From NCBI GenBank assembly GCA_021018995.1, contig CM037590.1:64823597-64887596 (forward strand): a DNA stretch of 64,000 nucleotides, given 5' to 3'. The translations under genes were made by a program, and so were the position numbers. This stretch comes from Chloranthus sessilifolius (lineage: Eukaryota > Streptophyta > Magnoliopsida > Chloranthales > Chloranthaceae). The notes beneath the pieces were generated by a model, which was given only the letters and a program-made list of their open reading frames with translations, did no database searches and was not told the origin of the DNA. Below are positions 10,619 through 22,214 of the stretch, one piece after another. How positions within the stretch are numbered: the first letter of the stretch is position 1; every line of letters starts with the position of its first letter.

Positions 10619-11831
10619 CTTTGCATTTGTCTGTAATTTGTATTCATGTTAAAGGGTTAATCAAGGCAGAGCTGTTCTTTATTGAGAAAATACATAGCGT
10701 TTTCTTTCCGAGTCTCTGGTGTAGGGGTGAATTGAAATTGTAGAGCTGGACAAGATGGGAAGTGGCCAAGGTTTTGTAAGGACTTGGCCTAAGACTGTTG
10801 AGTCAGACTTGGACTTGGTAGTGGTCTGACCTTGTCAAGAATATATGCTGGTTCAACTTACTTTCAGAGTAAGATTGGTAACTTACTTTCCACCATAACA
10901 GTGTGGGCTACATGGCTCAAAGGCGCCCCAAAAACCCATCTGAAAGTATGGAGGTCTTAGGAGTCAGGAGCTTCCACTCCCTCATAAACTCAGACACTGA
11001 AACAGCGAAACAGAGAAGCTATGCGATGCACCACCAAGCCTTTCTGCCTCGATTTTCAGTCGAGTTGATGCTAACTTTTCGAGTGAGATAAAGTTGGTCA
11101 TTTATATCTTGGTATAAAGCATCTAATTTTTTAAATTGTATTTAGTAATTATAATATTTAGTTGGCCATTTATTTCTGTGTACACAGTGGGGGTGAGCTG
11201 GCGAGGGCATCCCTTAGGGATTAGTCCAAGCTTACGCTTGGGATTACCCTAAGTTGTCCAAAAAAAACAAAAAACACCAACTGATGAACCAGGCTTACTT
11301 ACCTTGGCCCATATTTTATGTTAGACTAAAATTGGCACCCATCAAAGGTTTCAAACATTTGCTAAGATCATTGGGTTCGTCCATCAAAGGTTTCAAAGTT
11401 CAAACCATTGGGTCCATAGTGATCTGCGGATGAGTATTTTGGGGGCCCAAGTGAAGTTCACGTGACCGTCTAACTACTTGAAGAAATTGGATTGTTCAAG
11501 GATGTGTGCCACGTGGCAATAAAAGTGCATGAGTTAGTGCCCCTTCTATTGAAGCAGGTGATCAAAGTCGATCACATAAGAAAAAAATCATCATTATCAT
11601 CACCTTGGCTCCTCATATTGAGGGCTACTTTCAAAGTCCTTTTTTTTCCATCAATTATCATTTTATACAAGTAAAAAGTTGCACAAAAGCCTCAAATCTA
11701 ATCTCTATATATAATGCATTCTAACACTTCCACAAAAGCAATCCTGCAAAAATAAGAGAAAAGGAACCTCTCTCTCCTCCCCCTCCACACTAAGAAAACC
11801 TACATTACTTATTAAACTAAGAAATCTAATT
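10619..11831. other. Intergenic; probable RTE-type non-LTR 3' end at about 11185-11275
   Basis: Mostly unique AT-rich sequence downstream of the receptor kinase gene. At 11190-11275, GTGAGCTGGCGAGGGCATCC, a short hairpin (CCAAGC ttac GCTTGG) and an A-rich tail resemble the 3' end of plant RTE-type retroposons. No poly(A) signal for the neighbouring gene could be picked with confidence. Confidence 0.45.
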
Positions 11832-14800
11832 TTAAGCAAAATTTCTGCGGTTTTCATCTCGGTCGTCCTTCAGCAATTCGACGACAGTCCTCATTGAGGG
11901 ACGGTTCATAGGGAAGGCAGCAGTGCAGAGAAGAGCCACATTCAGAACCTGCACCATTTCTTCGTACTCGCTAGTAGCTGGAGTTATCCTTGGGTCCATC
12001 AGGTGACGTAAATCATTGTTTTGATCCTCTGTGGAGGCTACTTCCCCAGTGACCCATTTCACAATGTCCTTGTTTTCTTCAAAAGAAGAGTCGACGGGCC
12101 ATTTTCCGGTTACCAGTTCGAGCAGTACCACCCCGAAACTATAGACATCGCTCTTCTCGGTGACTTTGAGAGTGTAAGCATACTCTACATAATACAGCAT
12201 TCTACAATGTTAGTATAAAACAGAGTAAGATACATGTTTCCTGAAACTTAAAAAATCGACGTGATTAGCCAGTTCAACACTGGCTGCCCAGAACTGGTGA
12301 GTGCAGCCGTCCGATTGATTCCTTTATGGCGATTTCAAGAGTCAAACAGTCAAAGCATCCTACATTGCAACACTGTTTATGCAAGGAAGAACTTCAGCCA
12401 ATGATAGGAAGACCGAAGTAGTGCATTTATTCATATATAGAATTGCTAGATTGAGCATGATTGGTTTCAGATATTGGGTATTTGATACCAGATCAGCCGA
12501 TCAAGGATTCAAGACCGAAACATGCATATCGGAAGGGTTCGAAGCTATATATAAACCTAGGCAAACCTCACCTTATAAGCCGATTTTGAGAGGTTGAGTT
12601 AGGCCGATGAAATTTTACATACTGCACCAATGGCCCCCACCCCAATATATATCAGCCGAGATGGAGGGTCAAATCTCGACCTAGGCAAACCTCACCTTAC
12701 AAGCCGATTTTTAGAGGTTGAGTTAGGCCGATGAAATTTCCACCCCAATATATATCAGCCGAGATGTAGGGTCAAATATCGGGTTGAAATAGTGAAATAT
12801 CGATTCATATCAGCTTACATTAGGTCATATCAGCCAATATAAAGTAGACACACTACGAAAAATGTCAAATTGGGAATTGATTTTAAAAATTTTAATTCTT
12901 TATATATTTTTTAATATTTTAAAATTTAAAAAGACGTACATTAATATGGCCAAAGCCCATGCTTATCAGCTTCTGGCCATTATACTGGCATGAATTGATT
13001 TTCAAGGCTGTGTTTGGGATTGCTCTTTGGAGGCAAAGACCAACTCTCTACTCTGAAGGAGAGCAATTTAATATCGGCTTGTGTTTGATTGTAAGTGCTC
13101 TTACCTCTTTGGAGAGTGACATAGCTGAATTCCGGTCTCTTTAAAAGACCAATTTGCTTCCTGTTCTTTCAAATGAGCTGCTCTTTGCCTCCAAAGAGCA
13201 ATCCCAAACACAGCCTATTTTACTTCATCAAAATTTGGCAGTACGACTAATATTTTTAGGTGTCTTGATTTTGCAGTCCACAAAACTTCAGCGGATACCC
13301 ACACAGGGGTTGCATTGTCTGTTTTGTGGGTTACACAAAATATATGCGCCGGAAGATTTGAGTGCTGCAAATAAAGCCGCCCGTAACAAATACTTCACAA
13401 CTCACCAGGCGCAATATAGCCGTAAGACCCAGCAACATGAGACATGACCCGATCACCCTCGCTACCGCCACCACACGTGCGTCGCTGCAGCATCCTGGCT
13501 AACCCAAAATCCGCCACTCGCGGGCAAAACTCCGCATCAAGCAAAATATTATTAGACTTCACGTCCCGGTGCACGATAGCCGGCACACAACCATGGTGCA
13601 GATACGCTAACCCCTGAGCAGCCCCAATTGCTATCTTACGCCTCGTAGCCCATGGTAACAAAACCCCACACTTCTCACCATGCAGCATCTCCCCCAAGCT
13701 CCCATTCTCCATGTACTCGTACACCAAAAGCCTAAAATCCTCACCCGCACAACTAAACAGAAGTTTGACGATGTTCGAGTGCCGGATTTTACCCAACGTC
13801 TCCACCTCGGACCGGAAACCGCTCTCAGTTTCCGGTTTCCCCGAACCAGCCCACAGCTTCTTGACCGCCACGGTGTGACCAGTTTTTAACCTCGCCCGGT
13901 ACACTTTTCCTGAACCGCCAGTTCCGATTAAATTCTCGTCAGTCAAAGAGTCAAAGATCTCGTCTGCACGGAAAGCCAAGCGTTGGAATGACGTTAGCTT
14001 CCATGGTTGTTTCGGTTTACCAGAAACTGATTTGGTTTTGGTCTTATAGAACCAGAAAACGCCCGTTAGAAGTACGAATACTAGGGTAAGTAAAAGAGTC
14101 GTTAAAAGCCAAGTGGTTTTAGAGGGTTTTCCTATGGTTTTTCTGGATTTAGAGCATGGAGGGAAGGGTTTAAGGTCTCTGCTGCAGAGATTAGGGTTTC
14201 CTAACAAGCTTGCAACACAGAAGCTGGTATCAAAATCAGGAGGAATTTTTCCGGCGAGATTGTTATTGGAGAGATTGAATTTGTTGAGTCTAAGATTGGT
14301 TAGCTCCGGCGGTATCTCGCCGGAAAGTGCGTTCTCCGACAGATCTAGGTAGGTCAGAACTGGTAAACTTCCGAGTTGGCTCGGAATTTCGCCCGAAAAT
14401 TTGTTTTCAGATAGATTCAGCTCGGTTAGAACCTTCCACGAGCTTAGATTGCTCGGAATCTTGCCCGAAAACATGTTTTGTTGGAGCTCTAGCTTTTCTA
14501 ATTTGTTCAGGTTGGAGATACATGCGGGAACTTGGCCGGAAAACCTATTGTTGCCCAAATTGATTTCAATGAATTCCGGCAAGAGGCAAATTTGTACTGG
14601 AAGTTTGCCAGAAAATCGGTTTCCCGAAACGATTAGCTTGGTTAAGTTCTGAGCGCCGTTGATCGAATTAGGAATCGAGCCTTCAAACCTGTTTTCTCTT
14701 ATTTCAAGGAAGTAAACCCTCGGTAGGCTCCAAAACCGATCTGGTATCTCGCCATCCAATTCGTTGTTATGAATTCTCACATATTTGAGACTGCTACAAT

Positions 14801-16025
14801 CTCCATAACTTTCCGGCACGGTTCCGTTAAATCTGTTGTTGAATGCAATAAGAAAGCTGAGCCTTTTTCGATCACAGATGTGCTGAGGGAGCTCACCAAC
14901 GAATCGGTTAGTGGACACGTCAAAATTTTCAAGATCAGAGTAGCGGCCGAGATCCGCTGGAATCATACCGGAAAAGCTGTTGTTGAAAAGCTTCAGCTCT
15001 TCTAAGTTAGGGTTCAGAGCTAGAATATCTGGGACCTCACCTTCTAGAAAATTATCGTTGAGACTGAGTGAAATCAAATGCAATCGTGCGAGCCTCTCTG
15101 GCAACTTTCCGATCAGATTGTTTTGAGAGGCATCGAATTTAAGGAGAGCCGTCAGATTTCCTAAACTCTCCGGCAAATGGCCAGAAAGTTGATTTTGAAA
15201 GAGCTCCACTTGTTCTACATTCTTCAATCCTCCGATACTCTCTGGAATCTCACCGATAAGTAGATTATTGGACAGATCTAAGAACTTGAGCTTTGTGAGC
15301 CGTCCAATTGATTCCGGAATTCTTCCGATGAGTTGCGAGTTCGGAATCCAGAGATTTTCAAGATTGATCAAGTTTCCTATATCCAACGGCAGAGTACCGG
15401 AAGAGTAGGAATTGTAACCGAGATTCAATTCAATCAGAGCCGTCAGATTCGTTAGAGAAGACAGAATCGTGCCGTTGAGAAGGTTACTTCCCAAGCGGAG
15501 CACTTCGAGGTTGGGAAAATGGCCATAACTTGCGGGAATATCTCCGGAGAAGTTGTTCATCGAGAGATCTAGGACTCGCAAATGTGAAAACTGCAGCAAA
15601 AAATCAGGTAACTTCCCTACAAAGTTATTTTCTGAGAGACTCAAGTAGTGGAGATTCGAACATAGAGAAAGATCAACTGAACTAATGCTTCCGCCGATCA
15701 AATTATTACCAAGGGAGAGGTTTTGTAGAGTCGAAATCCGGCAAAAACCGACCGGAAATTTGCCGAAAAGTCCAAATCCTTGGAGATCGATTGATTTCAC
15801 GGCAAACGTTTGGGGATCGCATTTAATTCCTCTCCAATTACAGTGATTTTTGCTGGCTTCGGAGTTCGGAATCCAATCGTTCAAGTGGTCCTCGCGATCA
15901 ATGAGAGTTGAGTTCTTGGTTTGTAGTAAGATTTCGGCGTCTAGGGTCAGAGACGTCGACGGAAAAAGATGGAAGATTGCTAGAAGTGCTAGTAACGCGA
16001 GCTTAAGTCGACGACTGTGTGTCAT
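11832..16025 (-). CDS. HSL2: LRR receptor-like kinase, HAESA-LIKE 2 (HSL2) type
   Basis: Two exons, 16025-13406 and 12184-11832, with a 1,221-bp GT-AG intron (donor G|GTGAGT, acceptor ATGTAG) splitting the Glu codon of the kinase APE motif; 990 codons plus stop, the length of Arabidopsis HSL2 (~990). Order: signal peptide (1-25), LRR N-cap with Cys62 and Cys69, about twenty LRRs (~75-600), membrane helix (~637-659), kinase (from ~699). Kinase motifs are complete: glycine loop GTGGSGKV, Lys722, HRD 819-821, DFG from 839, so an active RD kinase is expected. Similarity follows HSL2 more closely than HAESA, including the SLKYVR segment on the LRR inner face, where HAESA has the RxR that contacts the IDA peptide C-terminus. 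HSL2/HAESA bind IDA peptides at the plasma membrane and drive organ abscission and cell separation; that role here is inferred from family. No frameshift or stop is present. The ATG at 16025 is chosen because the signal peptide follows at once. Confidence 0.93.
12553..12776. repeat. Imperfect direct duplication in the HSL2 intron
   Basis: Two copies of a ~100-125-bp unit (about 12553-12678 and 12679-12776) share CTAGGCAAACCTCACCTTA and the following AGCCGATTTT words. Lies within the receptor kinase intron and is probably part of a degraded MITE. Confidence 0.7.
13006..13215. mobile_element. MITE with perfect 33-bp inverted ends, in the HSL2 intron
   Basis: The first 33 bases (13006-13038, starting GGCTGTGTTTGGGATTGC) are the exact reverse complement of the last 33 (13183-13215). 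210 bp in all, noncoding. No clear target duplication is visible. A related but diverged element lies at 55178-55564. Sits about 190 bp from the 5' splice site of the intron. Confidence 0.85.
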
Positions 16026-16141
16026 TTTTTTGGCGACCTGGTTTGCAGACGAGGAAGAAACTTTGGCTTTTTTACTATTTATCTAATTTGTGGATGTGGA
16101 TATATGGTGTAAGCCGCATATATTTTAAAAAGGATACCGGT

Positions 16142-16149
16142 ATTTATAG
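16142..16149 (-). promoter_or_regulatory. Probable TATA box of the HSL2-like gene
   Basis: On the minus strand CTATAAATA lies about 120 bp upstream of the start codon, a normal plant promoter spacing. Position and sequence are seen; use is inferred. Confidence 0.55.
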
Positions 16150-16164
16150 TGTGGTGTTTCCACC

Positions 16165-16400
16165 GTTAAAACATTTGACTGTCTTGAATCAGACGATATG
16201 GATCATTTTTGTCCCATTCTTTCACTTAATAGATCTTAAGATCATTTTCCATCTATTAATAAATAGATGTTGATTTCACATAGGAAACATTGTATCTCAC
16301 ATTTGATTGGTGGGCCATGATCTTAAAATCAATTTCGATGATTGGGATGATTGGGAAGAAAAATTCTATATATGATTCAAGGTAATCAATAATTTTAAAC
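16165..16400. repeat. Partial fold-back repeat just upstream of HSL2
   Basis: Carries the words of a dispersed fold-back family (TGACTG-TTGAATCAGACGAT...GATCTTAAGATCA...) that recurs at 18.6, 20.7, 22-24, 51.3, 56.6, 57.5, 57.9 and 59.8 kb. It begins within ~20 bp of the TATA box, so it may supply part of the promoter. Confidence 0.6.
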
Positions 16401-16401
16401 A

Positions 16402-16638
16402 AGGTATCAAGTATATGCGATATATCGGTTTTTACCACTCCATTGCTACCAGTATTGGAGTGGTATTGGTATCAATATAGGGAATAAGACTTTGTATTAG
16501 CCGTTATAGTCTCAGTATCAGCAGACAATGACCGATAAAAAAACAAATGTATGTCTTTTTATTGTTTTTTTAAAAAACAAATATATTCCCCAATATCGGA
16601 TGGGCCGATACTCGGCACCAATACTGAGTTTGATACCT
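16402..16638. mobile_element. MITE with AGGTATCAA ends
   Basis: Starts AGGTATCAAGTA and ends with the complement (...TTTGATACCT). Interior is rich in CGATATATCGG and GGTATTGGTATC words. Flanks share TTTTAA only, so the target duplication is uncertain. Same end type as 23090-23340. Confidence 0.6.
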
Positions 16639-17738
16639 TAGGTTTTAAGTTTTACCAGTGGAACCCCATACGGTAGAAAATTGAATCTGTAGTTGCAAAT
16701 GCTAGTACCCTTTAAAAATTATTACATGCGATTATTCTCACATTACTCTCGTGGTTGTACCCATACCAAATAGTTGTGGTTATAAATAATTAATAATTGT
16801 TTCTGCTATGTACGTTTTGTAAGTTATACTAAGTCTTGTTTTATTATATATTTTATTTTTTGAAAGTACACACTGTTGCTTATTTCAAGTAACGGAAGTG
16901 AACGGTTTCATGTAAATATGTGAGAAACTATCAGATGTGTACTATTAATAGTCAAATCTTGTGTTTATATAATCTAAGCAGTATAAAAGAAATAAAAAAA
17001 ATCGTTTAGTCTGATATTCTGCTAAATATAATCTTTCTAGTTGTATAGAAGAGTAATAGGTTTATTTTTTGAGCTAATACAAAATTTGAGTGTTAGCAGA
17101 TTAACACTTGATACTTGCTGAAGTGAAAATGGTTTTGGGTGACATATACGAGGTAACAGTTCGCGGGAATTACAGCAAAGCTGTCGGTTGGTTTCAAGTA
17201 GGATATTGGGTGTTATGCCGTACTACTGAATTACTTTGGTGGTTCACATTCTGATGATTGATGATCTAGCGGTTTAGACTTACTTTGAAATTTTGGTTTT
17301 CGAAGTGACGAAAAAAATGGTATTTTCGATATTTTAGGGAATTAGTTGGGCAATTTTGTTAAAGCTCATGGCATAAGAATCATGCGTGAGATGATAGGGT
17401 TGGCAGATGAGGGAGACGAGGCCTCGGAAACAGACGCCCTTTCCACGCCTTTATTGCTTTAAGTGGAAGAGTGGACGGTGCCACGTGGAGCTCGAAGCCA
17501 GATATCATTTCTTAACTTACCCATGACCTCGTATGAGGTGCACAGGCTGTCTACCAGCTGTGTTGCACGAGTCGTGTTTTGAATTTGAATGAGGTGCATC
17601 ATGCATGGCCCGAGTAGTGAGCGGCAAAAGTTAGGGTACCTTTATTTGCACAACCTTTGATGGTAGTGACTACTCTCATTCGGATGATGGAGATCTTTTT
17701 TACCCCAATCTATCACATATCATGATCTTGATATCATG
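16639..17738. other. Intergenic, nothing recognised
   Basis: AT-rich sequence without a supported gene. ACGTGGAGC-type words near 17490 could be G-box-like but nothing downstream needs them. Confidence 0.5.
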
Positions 17739-17746
17739 AGTGTACC

Positions 17747-17962
17747 TATGGATCAAAATTATGTCCGATACCGATACGTATCGGTATTGGACCCGAACAA
17801 TACGATACATTAAAAGTATCATACCATTCATTTGTATGTATATGGCGGGACGATACATTCAATGTATCGTCCGGTATTTCACTATTCCGATACGTATCGT
17901 CCGATATATATCGGTTTTGAGCTCGGACGATACGTATCAGTTTAACGAGATTTTGACCCATG
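17747..17962. mobile_element. hAT-like MITE, copy 1
   Basis: 216 bp. Flanked by the 8-bp direct repeat AGTGTACC (17739-17746 and 17963-17970). Ends are inverted (TATGGATCAAAAT / complement of ATTTTGACCCATG). The interior repeats CGATACGTATCGG-type palindromes. The 8-bp duplication fits hAT transposition. Confidence 0.85.
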
Positions 17963-18639
17963 AGTGTACCATCACAAGCCATTTAGTTTGTTTCATTTGG
18001 CATACATCTCAAAAAGCTACTTCACATTGCTTCATCTGAATCTTTGATGATTGTTAACCCTCGCCATTATAGTTGGTGCTCCTTCATGTTGCTCCGCAAT
18101 TATCGCGAAAGCAAAATAAGGTTTCGGTGTGATGTATGTCACGTGATTTTTTGATCAATTGTTTGAGAAGTGTGTCATGTGGAATAAAAAATTAATTGTT
18201 TGATGGCACACCCATAATCTTAAAATCAATTGGATCGAAGATTGGATCTAGAAACAATCTCTAGCATCTTATTCATAATAGCCAATGGCTTTTGGTACAA
18301 GTTTTCTCAAATAAATATTAGAATCTATAGTGCCTTTAAGATTTCAGGAAAAACATAAATTGCTCTGAATTAGATGATTATTGATCAATTTTCATTCCAA
18401 TCTTCCACGCAATAGGATCTTTACACAATTTACCCGATGATTTTAGGTGGCACGCATATCAAAAAGTGACTTTTGACCAACATTAAAAAAAAATGAGTTT
18501 TCTTGTATTTATATTCCCAGGTATGTCTTATTTGCACTCTCACCTATTTACACTATGACCCTTGTTGTTGTGTTTTCTTTATTTATAGTCCCATATAGTG
18601 ACAGACTCTCCAACACAATAATTTTTTGACTACTTTTAT

Positions 18640-18943
18640 TGAGATGGTAGAGATTGTTTTTCACCCTAATCCCTGATCTAATTGATCTTGAGATCATAGG
18701 CCTACAATAAGACGATCAGATTTTGATTCATGTGACACACATCTCAAAAAGTGATTTGAACACCACATTGGATGTACACGCATGATCATATTCACTTTTT
18801 GGGTTGTCTACCGTGTGGAATCAAAATCTAACCACTTGATGGTAGGCTTATGATCTCAAGATTCATTGGTGGAAGATAGTGGTGGAGAATAATGAAGCAA
18901 TCTTTATTGTTTGATTCAGAGCAGTCAAAAGTTAATTTTGTAA
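18640..18943. repeat. Fold-back (long inverted repeat) element
   Basis: Left half (GATCTTGAGATCAT...GACACACATCTCAAAAAGTGA) is mirrored in complement by the right half (TCACTTTTTGG...TGATCTCAAGATTC), making a ~280-bp near-palindrome. It is one of a dispersed family in this window. A paralogous copy at 59781-60070 is interrupted at neither place. Confidence 0.8.
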
Positions 18944-20147
18944 GTGTGAAGGTAGTTTGGGCAATTCCGGACTTAAATCTTATGAACTGCTCTTTGCTTT
19001 ATAAGTAGTTATGGAAGCTTGGGGATGGCAATGCCTCCCTTTGGGCGTCCTTGGTTCGGAGTAAATACAAACCTGACAATCGTGGTTGGCGAATCCATCT
19101 CAGAGGGCTGGGCAGAGCCTCTTGGTTGTGGAAAGGGGTAGCTAGCCAAGCTGGTGCCTTCTCTAGGGGGCTGTCCTTTCGGGTTGGTAACGGCAATTGC
19201 ATTAGGTTATGGGACGATAATTGGGTGGGTCCTCAATCCCTGAAAATCAGGTTTCCCTCCATTTATCTGCTAAGCAAGAAGAAGTAGGATGTAGTAGTTG
19301 ATTGTTGGGCTCCTTCAATAGCTGGTTATGGATGGTCCTTCGATCTCAGGCGCGATATCAAGGAGGGGGAAATTAGCCAAGAGCTTCTCTCTATGCTCCC
19401 CTCTACTCTCACCAATTCTGTTGTTGAGGATTCAAGGCTATGGAAGGGTAGGAAAGATGACAGCTTCTCGGTTTCTTCCGCTTCTAGTCTTCTCTGGAGG
19501 AGACCTTTAATTGGCCAGGCTTGGACCGGGATCTGGAAGATTAAAGCCCAGCCTAGAGCCATTTTGTTCTCTTGGTGTGCTGCTCAAGAGATGATCAAAT
19601 CCATTGATCTATTAGTTAGGAGAGGGATTATCCTCCCCAACAGATGCTCCCTCTATTTTCAACATGCCGAATCCACCAACCACATCCTTCTGCATTGCAT
19701 CTATGCTCGAAATATTTGGAACACCTGTTGGGCTAGGTTAGGTATCCTCAGCTGTTTGCTGCAGTTTTGCCAAGTCTTGCTTGCCGAATTCTACCCTTCT
19801 TCTAAGGAGGGGGTCGGCCTGGTGCCTAGAGCCTTAGCAATCGCCATCTTGTGGTCTCTCTGGAGGGAACGCAACTAGCGCATCTTCAATGGCAGTTTTC
19901 GAAGCTCCGTTGTCCTGGTTCATGAGGTCTTTGGGCTCTTAAGGTTGTGGGGCAATTGTCGGGGTTCTTTTATTCCGGGGCAAGCCTAGCTGTTGTCTTC
20001 ATGCCCTAGTAGAGAGTGGGATTTCCTTTTTGCTTCTTCTATTTTTTTTCTTTTTTTGAGTCTGGCTCGCTTTTGCTCCCGATTTTAATTTTTTTCTTTC
20101 TATAAAATTTCAGCCTTATCGATCTCAAAAAAAAAAAAAAAAAAAAA
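18944..20147 (+). mobile_element. 5'-truncated LINE (L1-type) with poly(A) tail
   Basis: 1,204 bp ending in a 21-base A run (20127-20147). Flanked by the direct repeat TTAATTTTGTAA (18932-18943 and 20148-20159). It encodes the C-terminal part of an L1 ORF2 with the zf-RVT region: FRVGNGNCIRLWDDNWVG early on and, later, HILLHCIYARNIWNTCW, followed by LWSLWRERN. The frame shifts near 19287 and near 19350, and stops occur, so it is inactive. Endonuclease and catalytic reverse transcriptase parts are missing by truncation. The uninterrupted target is present at 60056-60079. Confidence 0.93.
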
Positions 20148-20159
20148 TTAATTTTGTAA

Positions 20160-20430
20160 AAATCAACAATGGATCCATCACTACAGGGGAAATAAGTAAA
20201 CAAAACACAGAAGGTACGCTGCATAAATAGGTGAAGGACGGGGGAAGAGTGTAAATAAGCTATATCTTAGTAGCATAAATGTCAAACAACAAAAAAATTA
20301 TAGAGCTCAAGGTACAGTACTGCAACGTGGAATCAACACTTGACTATCTCATAAGTAATTCAAGGTTTCAAGATCTACTATATGGAAGATTAGGACGAAA
20401 TGATCTCCATCGCCTGACCATGAACAATTA
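20160..20430. other. Right part of the block paralogous to 60072-60225
   Basis: Follows the LINE and matches the sequence after the empty site near 60 kb, up to the word GAGCTCAAGGTAC (about 20310), after which the two loci differ. Confidence 0.75.
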
Positions 20431-21425
20431 GGGCCTGTTTGGTTTCAAGGGAAACAAGGGAAATTAAGGGAAAACTCATATGCGGTAAATGAATTACCGA
20501 GACTCCCGTTGTTTGGATGATATCTAAAGGGTCGGAAATTATCTTCATATTTCTTGTCAAAATTCGAGAAGAAATGTCGAGGGGGTCCCTCGGTTTTTTA
20601 TCTTTCGAACCTTCGGACTTCTCATCCGTACGACTCTTCTCATAATACTATAAAAAATTTTCACAGAAGAAAATCATTGACTGATTTGAATAAGACGATG
20701 GAGATTTTTTTTTTTTTTCAATCTTCCTCATGATAGATCTTAAGATCATGATGCCCCTATCAGACGGTCTGATGTTGATTCTATATCGAGGGGGTCCTAA
20801 TTTATATTAGTGGATTTTCATCCATCCAAAATTATCTTGACCACAAAAAATTATCAAAAATCTTCAAACAATTTTTTTTATGGTATTTGTTTTCATAACA
20901 AATATTTTTTCTTTGATTTTGTTTAACTAAATCCCACCATTTTTGGCACAAACTTATTTTTGGAGATATTTCTCTCACAAGGGCTCTACAATGTTGTAGA
21001 GCTATATACTCACATATATGATGTATATGCTATAGTATAATTAATTAAAAAAAATAAACAATTTATTACATATAACAAGGCTTAAACCTAGAACCTAACC
21101 TTCACAAAGCACCAAGTCTACTACTAGAGCAATTAAGTAATATATGTAAAGAGAAAAAAAATCTTAATACATATATAATTTTTTAGTTATTTGGCTATTT
21201 TTTTTGTTAGGATATGTTATTTTCCTACAATTTCCTGCTTATATATTCAAACACATGTTTTGGTTAATCCTGCATTTTCCTAGCTAGCAATGTAGTTATT
21301 CAAACAATGGAAGTAAAGGGAAACAAAAGAATACCATGGCTTCCTACAACTTAAGTATCCGTGGGAAAATATAGGAATATTATTTTACTTTCCCACGTTT
21401 CCTGTGTTTTTATCCAAACAGGCCC
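20431..21425. mobile_element. Non-autonomous TIR element, PIF/Harbinger-like
   Basis: Begins GGGCCTGTTTGG and ends in its complement CCAAACAGGCCC (21414-21425); the wider ends are also complementary (GGGAAACAAGGG / CCCACGTTTCC). Flanking trinucleotides are TTA and CTA/TAA, close to the TWA target of PIF/Harbinger. The ends and 1-kb length fit a deletion derivative; no transposase remains. Confidence 0.65.
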
Positions 21426-21892
21426 CTAAGGTTTTAGCAGTGGAAACCCTAGGCTGCATAAACCGAGTATAAATACTAGTACCAAAAAATGAAATTTTCA
21501 TCGAGTCTAATTTTTTTTTTTTGTCTACTATTCTTTTATCTTTAAAAAGAAATAAAAATTTATAATTTATCTAAAGTATTATTCTCAACATATTTCATTA
21601 CTCACAATATTTTGGTGTTGGGATCCATAGGAAAATATAGGAATATTATTTTACTTTTCCACGTTTCCCGTGTTTTTATCCAAATAGGCCCCTAAGGTTT
21701 TAGCAGTGGAAACCCTAGGCTGCATAGACCGAATATAAATACTAGTACCCAAAAATAAAATTTTCACCGAGTATATATATATATATATATTTTTTGTCTA
21801 CTATTCTTTTATCTTTAAAAAGAAATAAAAATTTAATAGTTTATCTAAAGTATTATTCTCAACATATTTCATTACTCTCAATATTTTGGTGC
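21357..21892. repeat. 266-bp tandem duplication spanning the element's right end
   Basis: Sequence 21364 onward recurs from 21630 with few differences, including the terminal CCAAACAGGCCCC / CCAAATAGGCCCC and the flanking TTTTAGCAGTGGAAACC. The duplication therefore joined element end and flanking DNA after insertion. Confidence 0.85.
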
Positions 21893-22017
21893 AGAAATGG
21901 ACTTTTATGCTTACCATAAAATCTTAACCTTTGCACTTTTAGTCATATGGTGCCACAGACTACCTTTTCGATTCAAGGTTGTCCAAGTGATTGAATGTTC
22001 ACAAAAGGTATGGTGAC

Positions 22018-22206
22018 CATGGATCAAAATATCGTCTGATACCGATACGTATTGGTACCGGACATGAACGATACGGACCATTAAATATACCGTATTGTTA
22101 AAATGTATGTATGTATTGAATGATATATTGATTAAATGTCGTCCAAATGCATCTGATCATTTTTGCTCGGATGATATGTATCGGTTTTTCGACATTTTGA
22201 TCCATG
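22018..22206. mobile_element. hAT-like MITE, copy 2
   Basis: 189 bp between the 8-bp direct repeats ATGGTGAC (22010-22017 and 22207-22214). Ends CATGGATCAAAATATCG and complement of CGACATTTTGATCCATG differ at one position. Interior has GATACCGATACGTATTGG and related words, as in copy 1. Confidence 0.88.
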
Positions 22207-22214
22207 ATGGTGAC

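Noticed and set aside
11185..11275. Helitron 3' end (hairpin followed by CTAA)
   Set aside because: Base after CTAA is G rather than T, and the A-rich tail and conserved words fit an RTE-type retroposon end better; not excluded fully.
13154..15005. Plus-strand open frames across 13.1-16.1 kb
   Set aside because: Antisense shadows of the receptor kinase exon.
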